Positions 13,613 through 21,240 of a stretch of 22,345 nt of DNA are shown in pieces. Numbering within the stretch: the stretch's first letter is position 1; every line of letters begins with the position of its first letter. A model generated the notes under the pieces. The model did no database searches. It was not told the DNA's origin and was given only the letters and a program-made list of their open reading frames with translations. The position numbers and the translations under genes were made by a program. The DNA is from Scatosoma sp045652785 (GTDB lineage: Bacteria > Bacillota > Clostridia > Christensenellales > Borkfalkiaceae), in assembly GCA_045652785.1 (NCBI GenBank), contig JAZOLF010000091.1, positions 1-22,345 on the forward strand. The letters are read 5' to 3'.

Positions 13613-14071
13613 TTATACTTTTTTGCGCATTACGTAGTCTTGGTTGACCATCCCGCCGCCTAAGGGAAAGTCGATGGTTTTATCCACAACAAAGCCGTTC
13701 TTTTTGTAGCAGGCAACCGCCCGCGCGTTGCTTTGGTTGACGTTGAGTGTGACGTCCTTGCCCCGCTTGATGAGTTCATCGAATACGAACTTGGCATACC
13801 CCTTGCCGCGCGACGCTGGCGAAAGATACAGTTTGTCTAAATAAACTTCCGTTTCCCGTTCGACAATCACCAAAACGCCGACGTCGTCCACCTTATAATA
13901 CTCGTAGCCTTGCGCTCGAAAAGCGGGAATGTTGGCGGGCGAAAAGTACTTGTCCAGCAGGAACAGGATTTGTTCTTGGGGTAAAAATCCGCCATAAGTT
14001 TCCAACCAAATGGGGTGCATAAAATCATATAAAGACGGATAGTCGTTTTCGCAAAAAGGAGTGAGTTTCAT
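13613..14071 (-). CDS. GNAT-family N-acetyltransferase
   Basis: A 152-residue acetyl-CoA-dependent acetyltransferase of the GNAT fold. The acetyl-CoA-binding motif A is visible as LYLSPASRGKGYAKFVFDEL (about residues 80-100), and motif B as VNQSNARAVACYKKNGFVV. An acceptor cannot be named. The ATG at 14071 fits a normal GNAT N-terminus (MKLTPFCENDYPSLYDFM), yet no Shine-Dalgarno site precedes it. The predicted transcription start falls on this ATG, suggesting leaderless translation. Likely first gene of a two-gene unit with trmO. Confidence 0.85.
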   Translation of the reverse strand: MKLTPFCENDYPSLYDFMHPIWLETYGGFLPQEQILFLLDKYFSPANIPAFRAQGYEYYKVDDVGVLVIVERETEVYLDKLYLSPASRGKGYAKFVFDELIKRGKDVTLNVNQSNARAVACYKKNGFVVDKTIDFPLGGGMVNQDYVMRKKV

Positions 14072-14077
14072 ACACTT

Positions 14078-14106
14078 ATTTTACACGCTTTATGTGGAAA
14101 AGTCAA
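14078..14106 (-). promoter_or_regulatory. Promoter of the GNAT-trmO unit, predicted leaderless
   Basis: On the minus strand TTGACT (14106-14101), 17-base spacer, TAAAAT (14083-14078). The A of the ATG is at 14071, seven bases after the -10 box, i.e. at the expected +1. Confidence 0.8.
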
Positions 14107-14127
14107 CGGATTTTTCATTGCTCCCCA

Positions 14128-14156
14128 TTGACAAAAGGGGCGAAAACGGCTATAAT
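14128..14156 (+). promoter_or_regulatory. Consensus promoter of the helicase/exonuclease gene, predicted leaderless
   Basis: Perfect TTGACA (14128-14133), 17-base spacer, perfect TATAAT (14151-14156). The A of the ATG is at 14163, seven bases after the -10 box. No Shine-Dalgarno site fits between. Confidence 0.88.
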
Positions 14157-14162
14157 GGGCGT

Positions 14163-17093
14163 ATGAAACTTACGCCCAACCACGAACAACGGCAAGTGGT
14201 GGAAAACCTTGCCGAAAATATCTTGCTGTTTGCCAGCGCAGGCACGGGGAAAACGTTTACGGTGGCGCACCGCACGGGGCATATTTTGTCCACGGGCGCG
14301 GCGTTGCCCGAAGAAGTACTTTGCCTGACCTTTACCATCAAAGCGGCGAACGAAATGCGGGAAGATATACGCCGTATCGTGGGTGCGGACGGAGAGCGGG
14401 TACACGTGCAAACCATTCACGGTTTTTGCTACGGGCTTGTCAAGGAAGAAGAACGGCTATACGGCGGCCGTTTTGCGCAGCCACAAGTGATTGACGAAGT
14501 AGATGAAGAAACGCTGCTCCAAACCATTTATCTTTCCCGTTTACCCGAATGGAAAATGGCGGACACGCTGGCATATTTGGGGATTGATGCGAGTGTGGAA
14601 ACCTTGAAAACCAAACCGCTTGTTGGCTATCACGGGGAAGTTGGCTGGCTGGTGGAAGGCGGCTTTTTGAGCCGAAAAGGGGTATTTCAACCCGTACCTG
14701 CCCCCTATCAATGGGAAAAACCGCAGGAAGAATGCCCCATTTGCCACGCAAAATACGGCATGGGGGAAACGGTTTGCGCCAAGTGCAAAAAGCCCTTGCC
14801 CGAATGGTCGGTATTCCCTTCCGAAAGCCCGACGATGTGGCTCTTGAAGAAGAAAAATCCGTTGATGGGGGTTGCGACGCTGATCAAGCACGCGCGGCTG
14901 GAATACGGCTTGTATTCGGGGAATGATTCCGCCGATTATCAAGCGGCTTGGGATGCTTGCAAAACGAAAAAAGCGGAAGAGCGGGAGCGCGCGCTGTCTT
15001 ATTTCCAAACTTCCTTTTTGGGAAAGGGCGGCGAAATGCAGGTGGACGAACAAGCGGAAAAGAACTTGGATCTGTACGCAGGGAAACTCCTTGCCGAATA
15101 CGATACCTTGCTTGCGCAAAGCAACCAAGTGGACTTTGATGATTTGATTTTGCGGGCAAGCCGCTATCTTGCGGACGAAGAAACGCGCGAAAAATACGCA
15201 CGTCGGTATCGGTTTATCACGGTGGACGAAATGCAGGATACTTCGCGGACGGAATACGCTCTGCTCAAAGGGCTGTTTGCGGGCAATAACGTGATGATGT
15301 GCGGAGACTTTTTCCAAACGATTTACGCTTGGCGTGGGTCGTCGCCCGAAGAAGTGTTGGCCGATTTTGAACGGGAGTTTACCCCTGCTGTGTATGCCTT
15401 TAAGGAAAATTACCGTGCGACGAAAACGCTTGCGAATGCAACGTTTGGGTACTTGAAAAATACGTACCCCCGATTGATGGGGAAATTTGCGCCTGCGGAA
15501 CTCTCCGTCCACAGCGAACAGGACGGGGAAAAGATAGTTTGCTGTGGGTTTGACAACCTGCGCGAAGAGGCGGCGCAAATCTTCAAATACGTGCAAACCC
15601 ACCGCCCTAAACAGGTGGGGGATTTGTGCATTATGGCACGCTCGAACGGGTATATCGCCAACTTGACGGCGGCGTTTGAGCGGCTCAATTCTTTTGAAAA
15701 AGACGAAGACAAAGTACGCTTTTTTACGGTGGAAAAGGACCACGCATTTTTCAAACGTGCCTGTGTGAAAGATATTTTGGCGGTCTTCAAATTGCTTGTC
15801 AATCCGACGGACAATATCAGCATGGAGCGGATTGCCAGCAAGTATATCCGCGGCGTCGGGGCAAAGAGTTTGGAAACTTTGCGAGATCTTGCTCCGCTGG
15901 GGATTTCTGCCACGACGTTCTTAAACGAAGACGGGGTGCAGGGCAAAGACCCCTACCAGGTATTGATGGAAAGCGCCAAGCAGGGAAAAATTGTCGTGTA
16001 TGACACCGAAACGACGGGGCTGGATTTATCCAAAGACGAGATGGTGCAAATTGCCGCTGTGCGTTTAAACGAACGGGGCGAGATTGTGGATACGCTGGAT
16101 ATTATGGTCGAACCGACCATTCCCATCGGGCAGGGTGCATACGAAACGCACGGGTTTGATTTGGACTATATCCGCGCGCACGGCGGCGTGGATGCAAAGA
16201 CCGCTTTGTTGCGCTTTTCGGAGTTTGCAAAAGGTTGCGTCTTGGTCGGGCATAACGGAATGCGGTTTGATAAACCGCTCGTCCGCAGGCAGTTAAAAGA
16301 GCAAGGATTGTCGCCCCTTTCTATCGCAGGGGAATACGATACGCTGACGATGGCAAAACTCTTTTTAGCCGCTCTTCCTGATCATAAGTTGTCCACACTT
16401 TGCGCCCATTACGGCGTGGTGAACGAAGCGGCGCACAATGCTTTAGGGGATATTACCGCAACGGCGAGCGTTCTTTGGAAAATGCTGGAAGAAAACGTAT
16501 TGCCGACGGCAAGCGAACGGCAAAAAGCGGTGGAAAAATTTGCGCCGAAGTTCGAAAAATTTTTTATCTTCTATCTGGATCTACTTGACCGATTGATGCG
16601 GGATAAAGTGGGGGAACTTGCTCCGCTGATTATTCATAGAATGATGCTCGAAAAATACTACCCTGCACCAGGGGATCTGGAAGCGATGGCGGACGTTGCG
16701 GATAGTTTGCGTTCCGCCGCCGTTTACGACGGGGAAAGTTTCCTTTCATCCTACCTTTCGGACGCGGCTTTGGCGGGCAGCCAGATGGATACGCTTTTGC
16801 AAAAGTTGCAAAAAGTACCCGTGATTACCGTTCACCAGGCGAAAGGCTGTGAATTTTCTACGGTGATTTTGGCGGGCGTTTCCGATCGGTTTTTCCCGAC
16901 GGCGCTTTCCAAAGGCACTCCTTTGGAAGAAGAAGAGAAAAAAGTATTCTACGTCGCAATCACTCGCGCGAAAGAACGCTTGATTTTGACAAGAGTGAAC
17001 AAGGATTACAAGACGGGCAAATATATCCCGCCCAGCTCCTATTTCTATGCGATCCCCGGCGAGTACCTGTATTTGGATCAAAACTGGGATTAA
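14163..17093 (+). CDS. UvrD/PcrA-like superfamily 1 helicase with inserted DEDDh (DnaQ-type) exonuclease and zinc-ribbon insert
   Basis: A 976-residue fusion. Helicase motifs: I FASAGTGKT (23-31), Ia LTFTIKAANEM (55-65), II VDEMQDTS (354-361), III GDFFQTIYAWRG (381-392), IV ENYR (415-418), V TVHQAKGCEF (889-898) and VI FYVAITRAKERL (929-940). A zinc-ribbon-like CPIC...CAKC (Cys 191, 194, 205, 208) sits in the 1B region. Between motifs IV and V, about residues 608-780 form a complete DEDDh 3'-5' exonuclease: VVYDTETTGLD (Asp 614, Glu 616), HNGMRFDKPL (697-706) and HNALGDI (758-764). The protein would unwind DNA 3'-5' and degrade a strand. The start at 14163 is set by the promoter; the longer upstream frame would overlap it. 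It leads a co-directional run with xseAB and mcrBC. Fusions of this kind are known among clostridial UvrD-like proteins; the role in repair or defence is not known. Confidence 0.9.
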   Translation: MKLTPNHEQRQVVENLAENILLFASAGTGKTFTVAHRTGHILSTGAALPEEVLCLTFTIKAANEMREDIRRIVGADGERVHVQTIHGFCYGLVKEEERLYGGRFAQPQVIDEVDEETLLQTIYLSRLPEWKMADTLAYLGIDASVETLKTKPLVGYHGEVGWLVEGGFLSRKGVFQPVPAPYQWEKPQEECPICHAKYGMGETVCAKCKKPLPEWSVFPSESPTMWLLKKKNPLMGVATLIKHARLEYGLYSGNDSADYQAAWDACKTKKAEERERALSYFQTSFLGKGGEMQVDEQAEKNLDLYAGKLLAEYDTLLAQSNQVDFDDLILRASRYLADEETREKYARRYRFITVDEMQDTSRTEYALLKGLFAGNNVMMCGDFFQTIYAWRGSSPEEVLADFEREFTPAVYAFKENYRATKTLANATFGYLKNTYPRLMGKFAPAELSVHSEQDGEKIVCCGFDNLREEAAQIFKYVQTHRPKQVGDLCIMARSNGYIANLTAAFERLNSFEKDEDKVRFFTVEKDHAFFKRACVKDILAVFKLLVNPTDNISMERIASKYIRGVGAKSLETLRDLAPLGISATTFLNEDGVQGKDPYQVLMESAKQGKIVVYDTETTGLDLSKDEMVQIAAVRLNERGEIVDTLDIMVEPTIPIGQGAYETHGFDLDYIRAHGGVDAKTALLRFSEFAKGCVLVGHNGMRFDKPLVRRQLKEQGLSPLSIAGEYDTLTMAKLFLAALPDHKLSTLCAHYGVVNEAAHNALGDITATASVLWKMLEENVLPTASERQKAVEKFAPKFEKFFIFYLDLLDRLMRDKVGELAPLIIHRMMLEKYYPAPGDLEAMADVADSLRSAAVYDGESFLSSYLSDAALAGSQMDTLLQKLQKVPVITVHQAKGCEFSTVILAGVSDRFFPTALSKGTPLEEEEKKVFYVAITRAKERLILTRVNKDYKTGKYIPPSSYFYAIPGEYLYLDQNWD

Positions 17094-17148
17094 CAGGGGG
17101 CAGGTACGGGTTGAATAAAAATTATCACGCCAAAAGGCAGGTGAAAAC

Positions 17149-18282
17149 ATGGCGGTTTTAACCGTATTACAACTCAATGATTATATCAAGGACGTCTTTG
17201 AAAGCAACCCTGCGTTGTCGATGGTGTCGGTGAAAGGGGAGATTTCGAACTTTATCCACCATCGTAGCGGGCATATGTATTTTACGCTCAAAGACGAAGA
17301 CAGCCAAATCAAAGCCGTGATGTTCAAGGGCGCGAATGCGCGTTTGACGTTCCGACCTGAAAACGGGCAAAAAGTGGTGGTGATGGGCTCGGTGTCCGTC
17401 TATTCCCCCGGCGGGCAATATCAACTCTACGTGGGCGCGATGAAACCGGACGGCATCGGGGACTTGTACCAGGCGTATGAGAAACTCAAAAAGCAGTTGC
17501 AGGAAGAAGGGCTGTTTGATGAGCGGCACAAAAAACCGCTCCCTGCTTTCCCGCAAACAATCGGTGTAATTACTTCGGCAAACGGCGCAGCGGTGCGGGA
17601 CATTATCAACGTCGCAGGTCGGCGGTGTCCGATGGCGCAACTTCTGCTCTATCCTGCCCAAGTGCAAGGCCCGGGCACGGAAAGTTTCTTGTTTGCTGCT
17701 CTCGATTATTTCGTAAACCGCGGGGTTATTGACGTGGTGTTTTTCGGGGGCGGCGGCGGTTCGATCGAAGACCTTTGGGGGTTCAACAGCGAACGGCTTG
17801 CGCGGCGAATTTTTGCGATGAGCGTTCCTATCATTTCGGCGGTGGGGCATGAAACGGATTTCACGATTTGTGACTTTGTTTCGGACAAGCGTGCGCCTAC
17901 CCCTTCCGCGGCGGCGGAGATTGCCGTTCCCGATCTGAAAGTGTTGCGGCAACGGCTGGATATGCTCTCGGAGCGGACGGCGGGCGCGGCGGCTTACGGC
18001 TTGGAAGAAAAGCAAAAACTCCTTGAGGAGATGGGGCAATTTTACAGCGCGAAGAACGTGGAAAAGTTGCTTGCTTTGCGCATGGAAAAGCTCAAAGGGA
18101 TGGCGGGCAAGGCACAAAGTTTAAGCCCGCTTGCGGTGCTTGCGCGCGGCTATGCTGTGGTGGCAAAGGACGGTAAGGCGGTCAAGGCGCAAACGGAAGT
18201 TTCGCTGGGCGACAGCGTGGAAATTCGTTTACAGTCGGGCGAAGTGAAAGCGGAAATTACCCAAGTGGGAAAGGAGAAATAA
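17149..18282 (+). CDS. xseA: Exodeoxyribonuclease VII large subunit
   Basis: XseA is the catalytic subunit of ExoVII, which digests single-stranded DNA from both ends. An N-terminal OB fold is seen (1-100, with KGEISNFIHHRSGHMYFTLKD beginning at residue 29). The catalytic region contains TSANGAAVRDI (142-152; the family usually has TSPTGAAIRD), GGGGSIEDLW (201-210) and VGHETDF then RAPTPSAAAE (232-238, 248-257). A shortened coiled-coil and the C-terminal SPLAVLARGYAVV segment follow. At 377 residues it is a little short of the usual 400-450, because the helical stalk is short. Ribosome site AGGTGA is about 5 bases upstream. The gene follows the helicase by 55 bases without a terminator and precedes xseB by 1 base. 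Confidence 0.95.
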   Translation: MAVLTVLQLNDYIKDVFESNPALSMVSVKGEISNFIHHRSGHMYFTLKDEDSQIKAVMFKGANARLTFRPENGQKVVVMGSVSVYSPGGQYQLYVGAMKPDGIGDLYQAYEKLKKQLQEEGLFDERHKKPLPAFPQTIGVITSANGAAVRDIINVAGRRCPMAQLLLYPAQVQGPGTESFLFAALDYFVNRGVIDVVFFGGGGGSIEDLWGFNSERLARRIFAMSVPIISAVGHETDFTICDFVSDKRAPTPSAAAEIAVPDLKVLRQRLDMLSERTAGAAAYGLEEKQKLLEEMGQFYSAKNVEKLLALRMEKLKGMAGKAQSLSPLAVLARGYAVVAKDGKAVKAQTEVSLGDSVEIRLQSGEVKAEITQVGKEK

Positions 18283-18283
18283 G

Positions 18284-18520
18284 ATGAAAGAAATGACTTA
18301 CGAACAGGCGTATCAAAAGTTGGAAGAATATACCGAGCAACTGGAAAGCGGGGAATTGACTTTGGATGAAAGTTTGAAGGTATTTGAAAAGGCGGTGGCG
18401 CTCATTCGCTATTGCGGGGAAAAGTTGGACGGCGCGAAAAAGCAAATGCTGGTGCTTGTCGAAGGTATGAGCGGTGAAATGGAAGAAAAACCTTTCAACC
18501 CCGAAGACTACCGCGGTTAA
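18284..18520 (+). CDS. xseB: Exodeoxyribonuclease VII small subunit
   Basis: A 78-residue helical-hairpin subunit, several copies of which wrap the XseA stalk. The family signature is clear: TYEQAYQKLEEYTEQLESGE, LTLDESLKVFEKAVALIRYC and then EKLDGAKKQM. The C-terminal tail ends FNPEDYRG. It starts 1 base after the xseA stop, with AAAGGAG inside the xseA end, so the two are coupled. mcrB begins 25 bases after its stop. Confidence 0.94.
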   Translation: MKEMTYEQAYQKLEEYTEQLESGELTLDESLKVFEKAVALIRYCGEKLDGAKKQMLVLVEGMSGEMEEKPFNPEDYRG

Positions 18521-18545
18521 ATAGAAAAAGATAAGGAGATGCCAT

Positions 18546-20069
18546 ATGACGAAAAAAGAATGTTTGAGTATGACGATAGATGAGATTCGAGATGCGTATA
18601 GAGAATGGTTGACAAAGAATACGAAGCGTGGCAAAAAGTCGATAGATACGACGATTTCGGATGCTTTGTATTTGTGGAATCATGGTTATACAGATGATGA
18701 TTTTTGGAATATTCTGTTTTCTAACAATTTTGAGACCGAAGCAAGAGCCGCTCTTAAAGATGCGTTAAAAGCTTCGAAATCAACGAAAACGCTGAATGAA
18801 AACGTGGACGCCTATTTCTGGTCCTTGAAAAGATTCCATGATGTTATCCTTGAACTGAATAATCGGATAACCTATTTAAGCGAAGCGATTGCCGCATTGA
18901 AAGATTTGGGTGGGAAAGGGACGCAAAAACAAATTGGTGATACAATAGAAGATAGGAAGAAATTACCATATTTAGGAAATCAAACTTGGAGAAGATCGCT
19001 TGCTCGTACTTTACAATGTCATACAAATGATCATACGACGGACGATAATAAATATCCCAAACTTCCTGACGAGAAAGTGATTTTCTTGTATCGAGATGGG
19101 GTTTGGATATTAAAGGATTACGATGAAACGGCGGCGACCGAAGTGCCGGATTCTGTTGTGGAAGAAGGTGGAAATACTTACGGGGAAGTAGAGTTTGAAA
19201 GAGACGTTTTTTGCGAACAAGGAACTTTCCAGCGTTTAAGGTCCTTGTTATTACATAGACAAAATATGATTCTGCAAGGCGCGCCAGGGGTTGGGAAAAC
19301 GTATATGGCGAAACGCTTGGCGTATGCGATGATGGGCAAAAAAGATGAAAACAAGGTCGGAATGATTCAGTTTCATCAGAGCTATTCGTATGAAGATTTT
19401 ATCTATGGCTATAAACCTAATGCGGACGGATTTGCGGCTCGTGCAGGGATCTTTTATAAGTTCTGCGAACGGGCAAAAAAAGAACCTGATGAAAAGTTTT
19501 TCTTTATTATCGACGAAATTAACCGCGGGAATATGAGCAAAATCTTCGGGGAGTTAATGATGTTGCTTGAAAAGGAATATCGCGGTGAAGAAAACAGAAT
19601 GATTCTTCCCATAGACATAGAAGATTCATTTTTCTACGTCCCTGAAAATGTGTACATCATCGGTATGATGAACACAGCAGATAGAAGTTTGGCGATGATG
19701 GACTATGCTTTGCGCCGCCGTTTCGCGTTTGTTGACGTAATGCCTGCGTTTGAAACGGATGCGTTTAAGGCATATCAAAAACAAGTGGACGATAAAGCGT
19801 TTGATGCGGTGATTGAACAAATTATCAAGCTGAATAAAAATATCAGCAAAGATGATGCGTTAGGGGCAGAGTTCAGCATCGGGCACAGCTATTTCTGTAA
19901 ATCGTACGAACAATTGCAGGAATTAAAACAGCAAAATGATGGCGTAAAAAATTGGATAAACATGGTGGTGGAATACGACATCATTCCTATGATTAAGGAA
20001 TACTGGTTCGATAATAAATCTGTTGCAGATGCAGAAATTAAAGCATTGAGAGACTGTATAGAACAATGA
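18546..20069 (+). CDS. mcrB: McrB-type AAA+ GTPase of a type IV (modification-dependent) restriction system
   Basis: McrB rings bind modified DNA and use GTP to translocate, recruiting the nuclease McrC. The AAA+ domain is complete: Walker A GAPGVGKT (245-252), QFHQSYSYEDFIYGYKP (275-291, family hallmark), Walker B FFIIDEINRGN (319-329), the McrB GTP-specificity motif MNTADRSL (375-382) and the arginines ALRRRFAF (388-395). The first ~220 residues, the sensor part, show no DNA-binding domain I recognise; they are helical and end in a short domain with VIFLYRDGVWIL. At 507 residues it is of usual size. Start: AAGGAG 7 bases upstream of the ATG. Its TGA overlaps the mcrC start. Confidence 0.92.
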   Translation: MTKKECLSMTIDEIRDAYREWLTKNTKRGKKSIDTTISDALYLWNHGYTDDDFWNILFSNNFETEARAALKDALKASKSTKTLNENVDAYFWSLKRFHDVILELNNRITYLSEAIAALKDLGGKGTQKQIGDTIEDRKKLPYLGNQTWRRSLARTLQCHTNDHTTDDNKYPKLPDEKVIFLYRDGVWILKDYDETAATEVPDSVVEEGGNTYGEVEFERDVFCEQGTFQRLRSLLLHRQNMILQGAPGVGKTYMAKRLAYAMMGKKDENKVGMIQFHQSYSYEDFIYGYKPNADGFAARAGIFYKFCERAKKEPDEKFFFIIDEINRGNMSKIFGELMMLLEKEYRGEENRMILPIDIEDSFFYVPENVYIIGMMNTADRSLAMMDYALRRRFAFVDVMPAFETDAFKAYQKQVDDKAFDAVIEQIIKLNKNISKDDALGAEFSIGHSYFCKSYEQLQELKQQNDGVKNWINMVVEYDIIPMIKEYWFDNKSVADAEIKALRDCIEQ

Positions 20070-21109
20070 CGAAAGCAAACGTCCCTATTAAAAATATATT
20101 TTATATGTTATCTTATGCGTTTGACACTCTGACTGAAAGTGAAAAACAATACATAGAAAAAGAAGATTTTCAAGGTGCGGAAGATTTATTTGCCGCTGTT
20201 TTGGCGCACGGTGTTGCGGCGCAGGTAAAACGCGGTTTATATAAGGAATATATCGAGCAAACCGAAGAAATGGAAACTGTACGCGGTAGAATCAATCTTC
20301 CACAAACCATTCGTCTCAAAACGCAAAGAAAACAGCGTATGGTTTGCGACCACGATACCTTGTCTGTGAATAACATATATAATCGCATATTGAAAGAAAC
20401 AATGTGGCGGTTGTTGGTACATCCAGATGTCCAAAAAGCGCGAAAAGCAGAGTTGAAAAAGCTGATTATGTACTTTTCTGAAGTGGAAAACATTGCCTTA
20501 AAATCGGTGCGTTGGAAAGCATTGCGTTTTCAAAAGAATAATCAGCATTATAAACTTTTACTAAATGTGTGCCATTTCGTGTGGCAGGGCTGGCTACTTA
20601 CCGAGACGGAAGGGGCTTTTCAATCAATGCAGTTCCGTGAAGATGCGATTGCAAGATTGTATGAACGATTTGTTCGTGCTTATTACAAAAAAACGTATAA
20701 AGATTTAGCAGTAGGCGCGCCGTATGTAGATTGGGATGTGCAAGAAGGTATAGGACTGGACAGCTTACCTGTGATGCATACGGATATTACGCTGGAAGGG
20801 CAAGATGCAATTTTGATTATTGATACAAAGTTTTACAGCGAAATGATGGCACGAAATCAATTCGGTAAGGAAACGTATCATTCGGCGAATTTGTATCAAT
20901 TATTTACGTACGTGAAAAACATGCAAGCAAATACAACCAAGAAAGTATCTGGTATGTTGCTGTATGCGCAGACGGAAACAGGCGTATTGCGTGAAGGCGA
21001 ATTTTCGATGGGCGGGAATGCAATCTATATCGCCGCTCTGGACTTAAACAGAGAGTTTGATGAAATAAAAGCCCGATTGGACGGTTTTATTGCGAGAATC
21101 TTTCCATAA
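20066..21109 (+). CDS. mcrC: McrC nuclease subunit of the McrBC system
   Basis: McrC stimulates McrB GTP hydrolysis and cuts DNA with a PD-(D/E)xK site. It begins with VPIKNIFYMLSYAFD (6-20), standard for McrC, then ETVRGRINLPQTI (70-82). The nuclease core shows LYERFV (Glu 200), MHTDITLEG (Asp 240), ILIIDTKFY (Asp 253, Lys 255) and SANLYQLFTYV (Gln 278). All catalytic residues look intact. The start overlaps the mcrB stop by four bases (ATGA), so the two are coupled. 347 residues is normal. A strong terminator follows 9 bases after the stop. Confidence 0.93.
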   Translation: MTKANVPIKNIFYMLSYAFDTLTESEKQYIEKEDFQGAEDLFAAVLAHGVAAQVKRGLYKEYIEQTEEMETVRGRINLPQTIRLKTQRKQRMVCDHDTLSVNNIYNRILKETMWRLLVHPDVQKARKAELKKLIMYFSEVENIALKSVRWKALRFQKNNQHYKLLLNVCHFVWQGWLLTETEGAFQSMQFREDAIARLYERFVRAYYKKTYKDLAVGAPYVDWDVQEGIGLDSLPVMHTDITLEGQDAILIIDTKFYSEMMARNQFGKETYHSANLYQLFTYVKNMQANTTKKVSGMLLYAQTETGVLREGEFSMGGNAIYIAALDLNREFDEIKARLDGFIARIFP

Positions 21110-21118
21110 CAAGCAAAG

Positions 21119-21144
21119 CACACCCTATTTAGGGTGTGTTTTTT
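21119..21144 (+). terminator. Terminator after mcrC
   Basis: Stem CACACCCT (21119-21126) / AGGGTGTG (21131-21138), ATTT loop, then a run of six Ts. It ends the long rightward run that begins at the promoter at 14128. Confidence 0.92.
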
Positions 21145-21175
21145 ATAAAAAATAAGAGAAAAGGACTTTTGTCCG

Positions 21176-21204
21176 TTGACAAATTTGACAAAAAGTGATA
21201 AAAT
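21176..21204 (+). promoter_or_regulatory. Sigma-A promoter of iorA
   Basis: Perfect TTGACA (21176-21181), 17-base spacer, TAAAAT (21199-21204). The start near 21211 gives a leader of about 30 bases with a modest AGAGAGAAG ribosome site. Confidence 0.85.
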
Positions 21205-21240
21205 AAGCACAATCATTTTTGCGAAAAAGAGAGAAGACTT

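Noticed and set aside
14541..15743. A 400-codon minus-strand open frame
   Set aside because: Antisense to the helicase/exonuclease gene, whose motifs are conserved across this stretch; composition is that of a shadow frame.
17167..18117. A 316-codon minus-strand open frame
   Set aside because: Antisense to xseA, with no recognisable domain.
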